This document shows, piece after piece, positions 20,074 through 28,101 of a stretch of 64,000 nucleotides of DNA. Each line of letters begins with the position of its first letter. Position 1 is the first letter of the stretch. Both the position numbers and the translations under genes were made by a program. Under the pieces are notes generated by a model. The model had not been told where the DNA came from. It was given only the letters and a program-made list of their open reading frames with translations, and made no database searches. The stretch comes from Oerskovia flava (GTDB lineage: Bacteria; Actinomycetota; Actinomycetes; Actinomycetales; Cellulomonadaceae), in assembly GCF_026163685.1 (NCBI RefSeq), contig NZ_JAOXSR010000001.1, positions 558,001 through 622,000 on the forward strand, in the 5' to 3' direction.

Positions 20074-20086
20074 CCCGGAAAGCTCC

Positions 20087-21385
20087 ATGACCTCCTTCAC
20101 CTCGGCCTTCTCGGCCGTCCGCACCGCGCCGCGCCGGGCGGCGTCCGGCGTGCGCGCCGCGACCGTTCCGCTCGGCAAGCGCCTCGAGCCCGTCGTACGA
20201 CCGGTGGTCCGTCCGGTGGCCGACGCCGTCGGTCCCGTCCTCGGGGTCGTCAGCCCGTTCGGCTGGGCCGTGCTCGCCGGGACGATCGCGACTTGGTGGG
20301 CAGGCCTGTGGTACGTGTGGATCGAGGTCGTGGTCCTCGCGGTGCTCCTGACGGTGGCGCTGCTCAGCGCCGTCGTGTTCGTGCTCGGCCGGTTCCGCTA
20401 CACGGTCGCCCTCGACCTGGCGCAGCAGCGGGTCACGGTGGGGGACCGCGCCGTCGGGCGGCTGGACGTGCGCAACGACTCCGCGCGCCCGCTCCTGCCA
20501 TCCATCATGGAGCTGCCGGTGGGGGCCGGGGTCGCGTCGTTCCCGGTGCCGCGCCTGCGGCCGAAGGCCGCCCACGAGGAGGTCTTCGCGGTGCCCACGC
20601 ACCGACGTTCGGTCATCCCCGTGGGCCCGGTGCGCTCGGTGCGCGCCGACCCGCTCGGGCTCCTGCGGCGCACGGTCGTGTGGACCGAGCCCGAGGAGCT
20701 CTACGTCCACCCACGCACCAAGAACCTCGCAGGCTCCTCGACCGGGTTCCTGCGGGACCTCGAGGGCCGCGTCACGCAGGACATCTCCAACTCGGACGTG
20801 TCCTTCCACGCCCTGCGCGACTACGTCCCCGGGGACGACCGCCGGCACATCCACTGGAAGACGACGGCACGCACCGGCCAGCTCATGGTGCGCCAGTTCG
20901 AGGAGACCCGGCGTTCGCACCTCGCGGTCGTGCTCTCCACCCGGGCGCAGGACTACGCGCACGACGACGAGTTCGAGCTCGCCGTGAGCGTGTGCGGCTC
21001 GCTCGGGCTGCAGGCCATCAAGGAGGACCGTGGCCTGACGGTGCTCGTCAACGACGGGTCGCTCCGCGGTGACCACCGCACCCGCCTGCTCGACGACCTC
21101 TCCGCGATCGAGACCAAGGAGATGAGCACGAGCCTCGTCGACCTCGCACGGGTCGCCGGGTCGACCGTCGCCGACGCCTCGGTCGTCGCGCTGATCGTCG
21201 GCAGCAAGGTCACGCCCACCGAGCTGCGCGCCGCGTCCGCCCGCCTGCCCCAGGACGTGCGGGTCATGGCGATCCAGTGCGTACCCGGCGGTTCGCTCAG
21301 CCGGCACGCGATCGCCGAGCTCGTCGTGCTCACCCTCGGGGATCTCGCGGAGCTGCCCCACGCCCTGCGGAGGCTGAACGACTGA
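20087..21385 (+). CDS. DUF58 domain-containing membrane protein
   Basis: This MoxR-partner protein has 432 aa and an ATG start. A basic N-terminal region of about 60 residues is followed by two hydrophobic segments (about 65-105), then a beta domain and the DUF58/VWA-like domain. The family signature DYVPGDDRRHIHWKTTAR lies at about 245-262. It is 13 bases after moxR, and its stop overlaps the ATG of the next gene. The soluble part should be cytosolic, where it could bring MoxR to the membrane. Confidence 0.9.
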   Translation: MTSFTSAFSAVRTAPRRAASGVRAATVPLGKRLEPVVRPVVRPVADAVGPVLGVVSPFGWAVLAGTIATWWAGLWYVWIEVVVLAVLLTVALLSAVVFVLGRFRYTVALDLAQQRVTVGDRAVGRLDVRNDSARPLLPSIMELPVGAGVASFPVPRLRPKAAHEEVFAVPTHRRSVIPVGPVRSVRADPLGLLRRTVVWTEPEELYVHPRTKNLAGSSTGFLRDLEGRVTQDISNSDVSFHALRDYVPGDDRRHIHWKTTARTGQLMVRQFEETRRSHLAVVLSTRAQDYAHDDEFELAVSVCGSLGLQAIKEDRGLTVLVNDGSLRGDHRTRLLDDLSAIETKEMSTSLVDLARVAGSTVADASVVALIVGSKVTPTELRAASARLPQDVRVMAIQCVPGGSLSRHAIAELVVLTLGDLAELPHALRRLND

Positions 21386-23817
21386 TGAGTGCTCCCACCA
21401 CGACCCGCGGCGCGACCACGCCCGACAACGCCGGCAACACCGGCGAGCCCTGGACGACCGGCGGGACCGGCGGCACGGGGACGTCTCCGCGGCTCACCCG
21501 GCGCAACGGCCCGCAGGCGCCGCGCGCGGTGCGCCTCGTCGGCCTCGTCGACGGCCTGGCCGTCCTCGCGTTCCTGGTCGCCGCCATGATCGGGCTCGGT
21601 CCCGCCTGGGGGACTGCCTCGTACCTGCTGCCCGCGCTGGGCGGCGCCCTCGTCGGTCTCGGCGTGGCCTGGCTCGGTGCGTGGCGCCGCTGGCCCGCGA
21701 TCAGCGTCGCGGCCGTCACGGTCGTGGCCTACCTGCTCCTCGGCGGGGCGCTCGCGCTGCGCGGCACGACCCTGGGCGGCGTGCTGCCCACGTTGACGAC
21801 CTTCCGCGAGCTGCTCCTCGGCGCGGTCACCGGCTGGAAGGGGATCGTCACGACGGTCCCGCCGCTGCAGTCGTTCCCCGACCTCGCCGTCGTCCCGTAC
21901 CTGCTCTTCCTTGTCGCCGGGGTCCTCACCGGAACCATCGCGTGGCGTGCCCGCCGTGCGGCATGGGCTCTCCTGCCCGCGGTCGCCCTGCTCGTCGGGG
22001 TCATCCTGCTCGGCACGATCATCCCGGCCCTGCCGCTCGTCCAGGGTCTGGTTCTCGGCGTCGTCGGTCTGCTGTGGGCGTCCTGGCGCGTCACCGAGCA
22101 GCGGATGGGTCAGCACCCGGTCTCGACCGAGGCGAGCCGGGCCGCGGTGCGCAGGCTGCGCTGGCACCGGGCACGCGCGGGGGCAGGGATGCTCGCGGTC
22201 GGCGCGCTCGCCGCCGTCCTGCTCGCCCCGATGGTGACGCCGGGTACCGGGCGCACCGTGCTGCGCGAGGAGGTCGTGCCGCCGCTCGACCTGCACGAGT
22301 ACGTCAGCCCGCTCATGAGCTTCCGCAAGTACACGAAGGACATGACGGACACCGAGCTGTTCACGGTCCGCGGCCTGCCCGAGGGCGCGCGAGTCCGGCT
22401 TGCGACGCTCGACGAGTACAGCGGCGTCGTCTACGACGCATCGACCGGCGCCCCGGGCTCGGGTGTCTTCACGCGCGCAGGGGACCGGATCGCGACCCTC
22501 GAGAAGGGCACGCGGGCCACGCTGGACATCGAGGTCACGGGCTACGAGGGCTACTGGATGCCCGACGCGGGGTACCTCGCGGGGATCAGCTTCTCCGGTG
22601 AGCGTGCGGGCGAGCTCGCGGACAGCACCTACTACAACTCGACGACCGGTACGGCTCTGGCGACGGCGGGCCTGCGTCCGGGCGACGTGTACCGGCTCGA
22701 GGCGATCATCGCGCCGCAGCCGACCGAGGAGGACCTGCGCTCGGCCACCGTCGCCGACGTCGAGGTCCCCCAGCCGAGCGTCGTGCCCCAGGCGGCCGAC
22801 GCCAAGGGCGAGCAGTTCATGGGCTCGGCGACCGACCCGGTCGAGCGCCTGTTCAACCTGCGGGACGGGCTCGAGGCGACGGGCATCTACTCGAGCGGAC
22901 TCGAGGACCAGCTGCCGTCGCGCCCGGGCCACTCCGCGGAGCGGATCGAGACGCTGCTCGCCGCCGACGAGATGATCGGCGACGACGAGCAGTTCGCGGT
23001 GGCCCTCGCGCTGATGGCGAACAAGGCCGGCATCCCCGCGCGCGTCGTCATGGGCTTCTACCCCGACGAGGGTGCCTGGGAGCCGGGGCAGCCGTACATC
23101 GTGACGGGCGGCGACGTGCACGCCTGGGCCGAGATCGCGTTCGAGGGCTACGGCTGGGTGCCCGTGGACGCCGTGCCCGACGAGGACAACCAGGTCGAGC
23201 CGGAGCCGCGCAGCGACCCCGTGCCGAAGCCGCCCGTGCTCGAGGATCCGGAGCCGCCCGAGGAGCCGGCCGATGCCGAGTCCGGCACGGTCGACGACGA
23301 GGACGCCGAGGAGGACGCCGACGCCGACGAGTTCGACTGGGGACAGCTCTTCCTCGTCAGCGCGATCGTCGCGATCCCCCTCGTGCTGCTTGCGATCCCG
23401 ATCATCGCGATCCTGCTCTACAAGGGTCGGCGTCGTGCTCGGCGTCGCGAGGCGGAGCGCCCCGTCGACCGCATCAGCGGGGGCTGGCGCGAGGTGCTCG
23501 ACAACGCCACCGACCTCGGGACGGGCGTCCCGGCCGGGGCGACCCGTCGAGAGGGTGCGGGCCTGCTCTCGGACTCGTTCCCCTCGGCGCAGTCCCCGAC
23601 GACCAGGCTCGCGCACCGCGCGGACGCCACCGTCTTCGGGTCGGGGGAGCCGAGCGACCAGGAGATCGCGGCGTTCTGGGACGAGGTCGACGGCGTCGTC
23701 ACCGGGATGCGGTCCACGGTGAACCGTCGGCAGCGGATCCGTGCGGCGCTGTCCCTGCGGTCCGTCCAGATCGAGCGGTTCCGGCGCCGTCCGGGTACCC
23801 CGTCGAAGGGCAGCTGA
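21385..23817 (+). CDS. transglutaminase-like membrane protein with Cys-to-Asp active site (probable pseudoenzyme)
   Basis: This 810-aa protein has the TgpA architecture: an N-terminal bundle of about six or seven hydrophobic segments, an extracytoplasmic transglutaminase-like domain (about 480-610), an acidic Pro/Glu/Asp linker, one more TM (about 650-675) and a cytosolic tail. The family motif around the nucleophile normally reads G-x-C-E-Q-F-A. Here it is G-D-D-E-Q-F-A, so the catalytic Cys is Asp534. The other triad members remain: His579 in GDVHAWAE and Asp595 in WVPVDAVPD. The core helix ALMANKAGIPARVV is also intact. It should not perform thiol chemistry and may instead bind or scaffold a peptide. 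Overlapping ATGA junctions on both sides tie it to the DUF58 and FHA genes. Confidence 0.9.
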   Translation: MSAPTTTRGATTPDNAGNTGEPWTTGGTGGTGTSPRLTRRNGPQAPRAVRLVGLVDGLAVLAFLVAAMIGLGPAWGTASYLLPALGGALVGLGVAWLGAWRRWPAISVAAVTVVAYLLLGGALALRGTTLGGVLPTLTTFRELLLGAVTGWKGIVTTVPPLQSFPDLAVVPYLLFLVAGVLTGTIAWRARRAAWALLPAVALLVGVILLGTIIPALPLVQGLVLGVVGLLWASWRVTEQRMGQHPVSTEASRAAVRRLRWHRARAGAGMLAVGALAAVLLAPMVTPGTGRTVLREEVVPPLDLHEYVSPLMSFRKYTKDMTDTELFTVRGLPEGARVRLATLDEYSGVVYDASTGAPGSGVFTRAGDRIATLEKGTRATLDIEVTGYEGYWMPDAGYLAGISFSGERAGELADSTYYNSTTGTALATAGLRPGDVYRLEAIIAPQPTEEDLRSATVADVEVPQPSVVPQAADAKGEQFMGSATDPVERLFNLRDGLEATGIYSSGLEDQLPSRPGHSAERIETLLAADEMIGDDEQFAVALALMANKAGIPARVVMGFYPDEGAWEPGQPYIVTGGDVHAWAEIAFEGYGWVPVDAVPDEDNQVEPEPRSDPVPKPPVLEDPEPPEEPADAESGTVDDEDAEEDADADEFDWGQLFLVSAIVAIPLVLLAIPIIAILLYKGRRRARRREAERPVDRISGGWREVLDNATDLGTGVPAGATRREGAGLLSDSFPSAQSPTTRLAHRADATVFGSGEPSDQEIAAFWDEVDGVVTGMRSTVNRRQRIRAALSLRSVQIERFRRRPGTPSKGS

Positions 23818-25502
23818 TGGAGCGTCGGACGACGACCTGCACCTCGTGCGGGTCCACCCAGGTGGCGGGGGCGGCCTTCTGCGCGGTCTGCGGGACGGCG
23901 TTCCCCCGCACCGGCGCGCAGGCCGCGCCACCGCCGCCCGCGCCGGTGGGCCAGGTGCAGCTCGGGTACGGTGCGCGGACGGGCGACGCGGCAGGCGGGT
24001 CGGCGGGCGGGTCGGCAGGCGGGTCGGCAGGCGGGTCGGCACGGTACGCCGAGCCGGGCTCGCCCACGTTCGGCATCACCACGGAACCGGAGGTCATGGC
24101 TATGACACAACGTGCGGACGGTTCGTGGGCACCGGCGCCCACGGGGCCGTCGGGTGGACGAGGGTTGGACGGACCAAGGAACGTCGGCGGTGTCGGTTCG
24201 GCGCCGACCGCCGGGACGGGCCGCCGGTTCGCCGCCTACCTCCTCGACGGGCTGGCCGTCGGTACGCTCTCCGGGCTGGTCATCGGGATCGGTCTGGCGA
24301 CGGCCGGCGCCGACATGATGGCGAGCACGACCGAGGCCGAGCTGACCGACCAGATCCAGGCGCTGACCGGGTACATCGCCGTGGCAGGGCTGCTGTCCCT
24401 CGCGGCGATGGTCGGGCTGTGGCTGTGGGAGGGCCGCACCGGCCGGACGATCGGCAACTCGATCCTCGGTATCCGCACCCTCGACGCCGAGAACCGCACG
24501 CCGATCGGCTTCGGTCGCGCCGCGCTGCGGTGGATCATCATCGGCCTGGGCTCCATCGCGTTCGGCATCGGGCAGTACGTCGTCGTCCTGTCCCCGGCCT
24601 TCGACAGCTCCGGTCGCCGCCAGGGCTGGCACGACAAGGTCGCGCGCTCGGTGGTGCTCGACGTCCGCGCGGCCGACATCGAGCAGGCACCCGCCCAGCA
24701 GGTCCGGCCCGCGCCGCAGCACCCGGCCCAGCAGCACGCCCCGCAGCACCAGCCGCCGCAGCCTGCCACCGCGACGTCGGTGACCCCGCCCCCGCCGTCT
24801 GCCCCGGCACCCGACCCGTGGAGCTTCCCGGCACCCGCGCCCGCCCCGGTCGACGGGTCCGGGCTCATCACCGGCGTCCCGGGCATGGCACCTGCACCTG
24901 CACCGTCCTCCACCCCGCCCACGCCGGCGCCTGCTCAGCAGGCACCGGCGCCGGCTGCACCGCCGACGCCCGCACCCGCCCCGCCTGCTCCGCCCAGCCC
25001 TGCGCCGTCGGCCCACGGGCAGCCCGGCGCCCGGGCCCCCCACGACCCGACCCACCAGGCTCCGGCGCCCGCCGATCCGGGGACCGAGGACCCGGACTGG
25101 GACAGCACCCGGATGAGCCCGGCTGCGCTGCGCTCGACCGCCGGGGAGGCGACGTTGTTGCCCCGGTCCGGGGTGGTGCTCGTGACGGAGGCGGGTGAGG
25201 AGATCTTCGTCGAGGGTCGGGCGCTGCTCGGCCGCAACCCGCAGGCGCCGGCCGGCGAGGCCTGGACGCTCGTGCGGGTCGAGGACCCGACGCGGTCGGT
25301 GTCCAAGACCCACGCCGAGCTGCGCGTGGACCACAGCGGGATCTGGTTGACGGACCGCGGGTCGACCAACGGGACCGTGCTGGAGCCCGACGGCGCCGCC
25401 CCGCGTGTCGCGGCACCTGGAGAACGGGTGGCGGTCCTCCCGGGTGCGACGATCCAGGTCGGGGACCGCCGGGTCGTCGTCCGTGAGCGGGAGCACTCGT
25501 GA
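23817..25502 (+). CDS. zinc-ribbon / RDD membrane / FHA protein
   Basis: This 561-aa protein has three modules. The N-terminus is a four-Cys zinc ribbon (CTSCG and CAVCG, residues 8-26). Residues about 135-280 are an RDD domain: GRRFAAYLLDG, two or three TM segments, and RTIGNSILGIRT. A Pro/Ala-rich linker of about 180 residues leads to a C-terminal FHA domain (about 460-545) with LLGRNP, SVSKTHAEL and DRGSTNGT, the full phospho-Thr-binding set. A GGSA tetrapeptide is repeated four times early on. The FHA domain is probably a target or reader for the kinase two genes later. The ATG overlaps the upstream stop. Confidence 0.9.
   Translation: MERRTTTCTSCGSTQVAGAAFCAVCGTAFPRTGAQAAPPPPAPVGQVQLGYGARTGDAAGGSAGGSAGGSAGGSARYAEPGSPTFGITTEPEVMAMTQRADGSWAPAPTGPSGGRGLDGPRNVGGVGSAPTAGTGRRFAAYLLDGLAVGTLSGLVIGIGLATAGADMMASTTEAELTDQIQALTGYIAVAGLLSLAAMVGLWLWEGRTGRTIGNSILGIRTLDAENRTPIGFGRAALRWIIIGLGSIAFGIGQYVVVLSPAFDSSGRRQGWHDKVARSVVLDVRAADIEQAPAQQVRPAPQHPAQQHAPQHQPPQPATATSVTPPPPSAPAPDPWSFPAPAPAPVDGSGLITGVPGMAPAPAPSSTPPTPAPAQQAPAPAAPPTPAPAPPAPPSPAPSAHGQPGARAPHDPTHQAPAPADPGTEDPDWDSTRMSPAALRSTAGEATLLPRSGVVLVTEAGEEIFVEGRALLGRNPQAPAGEAWTLVRVEDPTRSVSKTHAELRVDHSGIWLTDRGSTNGTVLEPDGAAPRVAAPGERVAVLPGATIQVGDRRVVVREREHS
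23994..24041 (+). repeat. four tandem 12-bp units encoding Gly-Gly-Ser-Ala
   Basis: Four head-to-tail copies of a 12-base unit (GGCGGGTCGGCR) encode GGSA x4 in the flexible linker between the zinc ribbon and the RDD domain. Copy number can change without loss of frame. Confidence 0.9.
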
Positions 25503-26338
25503 GCACCGAGACCGGGGTCCACCTGAGCTGGGGCGCGTGCTCGCACCGCGGCGCGCGCCGCACGCTCAACGAGGACGCGTTCCTCGCCGGCCGCTCCGTC
25601 TTCTTCGTCGCGGACGGTATGGGCGGTCACGAGGCGGGGGAGGTCGCCAGCTCCACGGCGATCGACGCGCTGCGGCCGCTCGGTGCGCAGGCAGCGGTGT
25701 CGCCCGAGGACATCCGGGTGCGTCTCGCCGAGGCGCAGGACGGCGTCCGGGCGATCTCCACGGCACCGGGCCGTGGTGCCGGCACCACGATCACGGGCGT
25801 GGTCGTCGCGGAGCAGGAGGGGGTGCCGTACTGGCTGGTGGTGAACGTGGGCGACTCCCGCACCTATCACCTCTCTGACGGCGTCCTGGAGCAGGTGAGC
25901 GTCGACCACTCCGAGGTCCAGGAGCTCATCGACGCGGGACTCCTCACCGCGGCGCAGGCACAGGTCCATCCGCGCAGGCACGTGGTGACGCGGGCGCTGG
26001 GGTCCGCTCTCGCACCCCAGGCGGACTACTGGTACATCCCGATCCGCACGCAGGACCGCTTCCTCATCTGCTCCGACGGGCTCACCGGCGAGCTCTCGGA
26101 CGGGCGGATCAGCGAGATCCTGCTCGCGCAGCACGACCCGCAGCACGCTGCAGAGCTGCTGGTCAACGAGGCGATCACCGCAGGCGGGCGCGATAACATC
26201 ACAGTTCTCGTCATCGACGCCACGGGTCTGCGGCAGGACACCGACGGGGGCAGCACCACGCCCCGGGACGGCGACGGCCTCGCGGACGAGGACACCTTGC
26301 CACGAGAGATTCAGCTGCAGATGGGGGACGTGTCGTGA
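25499..26338 (+). CDS. PP2C-family Ser/Thr protein phosphatase
   Basis: This cytosolic metal-dependent phosphatase (279 aa, GTG overlapping the upstream stop) is PstP-like but lacks a transmembrane region. Active-site motifs are complete: RRTLNEDAF, VADGMGGHEAGEVAS, the SDGLTGELSD Asp and GGRDNITVLVID. It should reverse phosphorylation by the kinase encoded two genes downstream. Both neighbours are FHA proteins, so the operon carries writer, eraser and readers of phospho-Thr. Confidence 0.93.
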   Translation: MSTETGVHLSWGACSHRGARRTLNEDAFLAGRSVFFVADGMGGHEAGEVASSTAIDALRPLGAQAAVSPEDIRVRLAEAQDGVRAISTAPGRGAGTTITGVVVAEQEGVPYWLVVNVGDSRTYHLSDGVLEQVSVDHSEVQELIDAGLLTAAQAQVHPRRHVVTRALGSALAPQADYWYIPIRTQDRFLICSDGLTGELSDGRISEILLAQHDPQHAAELLVNEAITAGGRDNITVLVIDATGLRQDTDGGSTTPRDGDGLADEDTLPREIQLQMGDVS

Positions 26339-28101
26339 CGCTGCGCTACGAGACGGGTCCGGCGTTCGGTCTGGTCAAGGACGGGGCGGTCGTGCTCCTT
26401 CCGGAGGGCGTCTCGCCGAGCCTCCTCGACGAGCTGTGGGGTCGTCTCGGCGGCGATGCCGGGATCGTCGAGCTGATCCAGGTCCTCACCGGGGCGTTCG
26501 GCTCGAGCCTGCGCAGCATCCCGCCGTTCGCGGCGGTCGTCGTCCGGGGCCGCCGGGTCCAGGTCGCGGTGCGTGGTGAGCTGTCGGTCACGGTAGGGCT
26601 CGCCGGCGAGTCCGTGCACGTGTCGGGCGTGAACGTCACGACGTGGTCCGAGCGCACGCTCGAGGGCGTCGAGTCGGTGTCCGTCCAGCTCGGCACCGCC
26701 CTCGACGTCCCGCCCCCGCCCGGTGGAGCGGGCACGCTCGACGATCTCCCGGTGGTGGCCGGGATCGTGCTGACGCGCTGCGTACGGACCTGGCTCGTGG
26801 AACCTTCGGCGGCGGTGGACGTGGTGAGCCCAGCGGCGGACGTGGTGGGCCCACCGGCGGACCCCGCCCCCGCCCCGGAGGTGGTTTCCGTCCGGGGGCC
26901 CGCATCGGAGGAGACGATCGCCCCGGACCAGATGACCTTCGCCGAGGTCCCGGCCGGAGCAGCCGCGGACGCCGGGGTGCCCGGCGCGGACACGGTCGGC
27001 GACCTGCTCGGGCTGCCGGCGGACGTCGCGGCAGGTGCTCCGGACGACGAGCCGGAAGCCGCTCCTGTCGGCGACGACGGGTACGGCCACCTGTGGGGGT
27101 CGACCGTCCTGCGCACCGTCGAAGAGGCGGCTGTCCGCGTCGAGGAGTCGGACGAGGAGCACGACGACGCGGGCCCGCCCGTCCCCGGCCCGCCGACCGT
27201 CGCCGGGTCCGCCGCCGCACCAGAGGTCCCCGCTCCCGTGCCGGGCACGGCACCTGCGCCCTCCTCGTTGGACGCGCTGGTGGGTCCGCCGACCGACCTG
27301 CCCGCTGCTGATGGCAGCGGAGTGATCTCCGGGGTTCCCCGCGAGTGGACGGGGGCGACCCCGGCCGCCGTGGAACGGGCCGCGCACGTCGCGGTACCCG
27401 AGCAACCGGGGGCGCCCACGGACGCAGAGGTCGACGACCACGACGGGCACACCGTGTTCTCCTCGGCGATCGCCGACCTGCGCGCGGCGGCGGCGAGCGC
27501 CGCGGAGCACGCACCTCCCGGTCCGTCGTCGGGCGAGCCGACTCTCGCCGACGAGCTGCTGAGCGTCCCGCCGGCTCCGCCCGCACCACCCGTCCCCGGT
27601 CCCGGGGCGCAGGCGGGGCCTGCGTTCGACGCGACGCCGAGCGACCAGCAGATCCTCGCGCGCTGCTGCGCGCAGGGCCACCCGAACCCGCCGTCGCGCG
27701 ACACGTGCGCGCAGTGCGGCGGGGGGCTCGAGTCGGACGCCCAGCTCGTCGCCCGGCCGTCGCTCGGTCGGGTCGTGCTGTCGAACGGTCAGGTCGTCGA
27801 GCTGGACCGGTCCGTCGTCGTCGGTCGTCGGCCGCGGTCGCAGCGCGGGCAGAGCTCTGAGCTGCCGCGACTCGTGACGGTCGCCAGCCCGCAGCAGGAC
27901 ATCTCGCGCTCGCACGTCGAGATCCGGCTCGAGGACTGGCACGTGCTCGTCAGCGACCTCCGCACGACGAACGGCACCACCCTGCTCCGGCCCGGGCAGC
28001 CCGCCCGGCGCCTGCACCCGGGTGAGGCGGTCATGGTGGCGACGGACGACGTCGTCGACCTCGGCGACGGGGTGACGATGACGTTCGAAGGCCTTCTGTG
28101 A
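26335..28101 (+). CDS. FHA-domain protein with a zinc-ribbon-like segment
   Basis: This protein has 588 aa and a GTG overlapping the PP2C stop. The first 150 residues form an unassigned beta-rich domain. Residues about 165-440 are an acidic Pro/Ala/Val linker. At about 442-465 comes a short metal-site-like motif (CCAQGHPNPP then CAQCGG). The FHA domain (about 490-575) has VVVGRRP, DISRSHVEI and LRTTNGTTL. No membrane segment is seen, so it should be a cytosolic phospho-dependent adaptor. The N-terminal domain resembles nothing I can name. Confidence 0.88.
   Translation: MTLRYETGPAFGLVKDGAVVLLPEGVSPSLLDELWGRLGGDAGIVELIQVLTGAFGSSLRSIPPFAAVVVRGRRVQVAVRGELSVTVGLAGESVHVSGVNVTTWSERTLEGVESVSVQLGTALDVPPPPGGAGTLDDLPVVAGIVLTRCVRTWLVEPSAAVDVVSPAADVVGPPADPAPAPEVVSVRGPASEETIAPDQMTFAEVPAGAAADAGVPGADTVGDLLGLPADVAAGAPDDEPEAAPVGDDGYGHLWGSTVLRTVEEAAVRVEESDEEHDDAGPPVPGPPTVAGSAAAPEVPAPVPGTAPAPSSLDALVGPPTDLPAADGSGVISGVPREWTGATPAAVERAAHVAVPEQPGAPTDAEVDDHDGHTVFSSAIADLRAAAASAAEHAPPGPSSGEPTLADELLSVPPAPPAPPVPGPGAQAGPAFDATPSDQQILARCCAQGHPNPPSRDTCAQCGGGLESDAQLVARPSLGRVVLSNGQVVELDRSVVVGRRPRSQRGQSSELPRLVTVASPQQDISRSHVEIRLEDWHVLVSDLRTTNGTTLLRPGQPARRLHPGEAVMVATDDVVDLGDGVTMTFEGLL

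Noticed and set aside
21385-23817. Active transglutaminase/protease
   Set aside because: The catalytic Cys is Asp; no substitute Cys lies in the motif.
23994-24041. Short tandem repeats as a CRISPR-like array
   Set aside because: The units are 12 bases with no spacers and lie in frame inside a linker.
20953-25496. Two long minus-strand frames opposite the DUF58, transglutaminase-like and FHA genes
   Set aside because: They are low-complexity shadows crossing several real gene boundaries.
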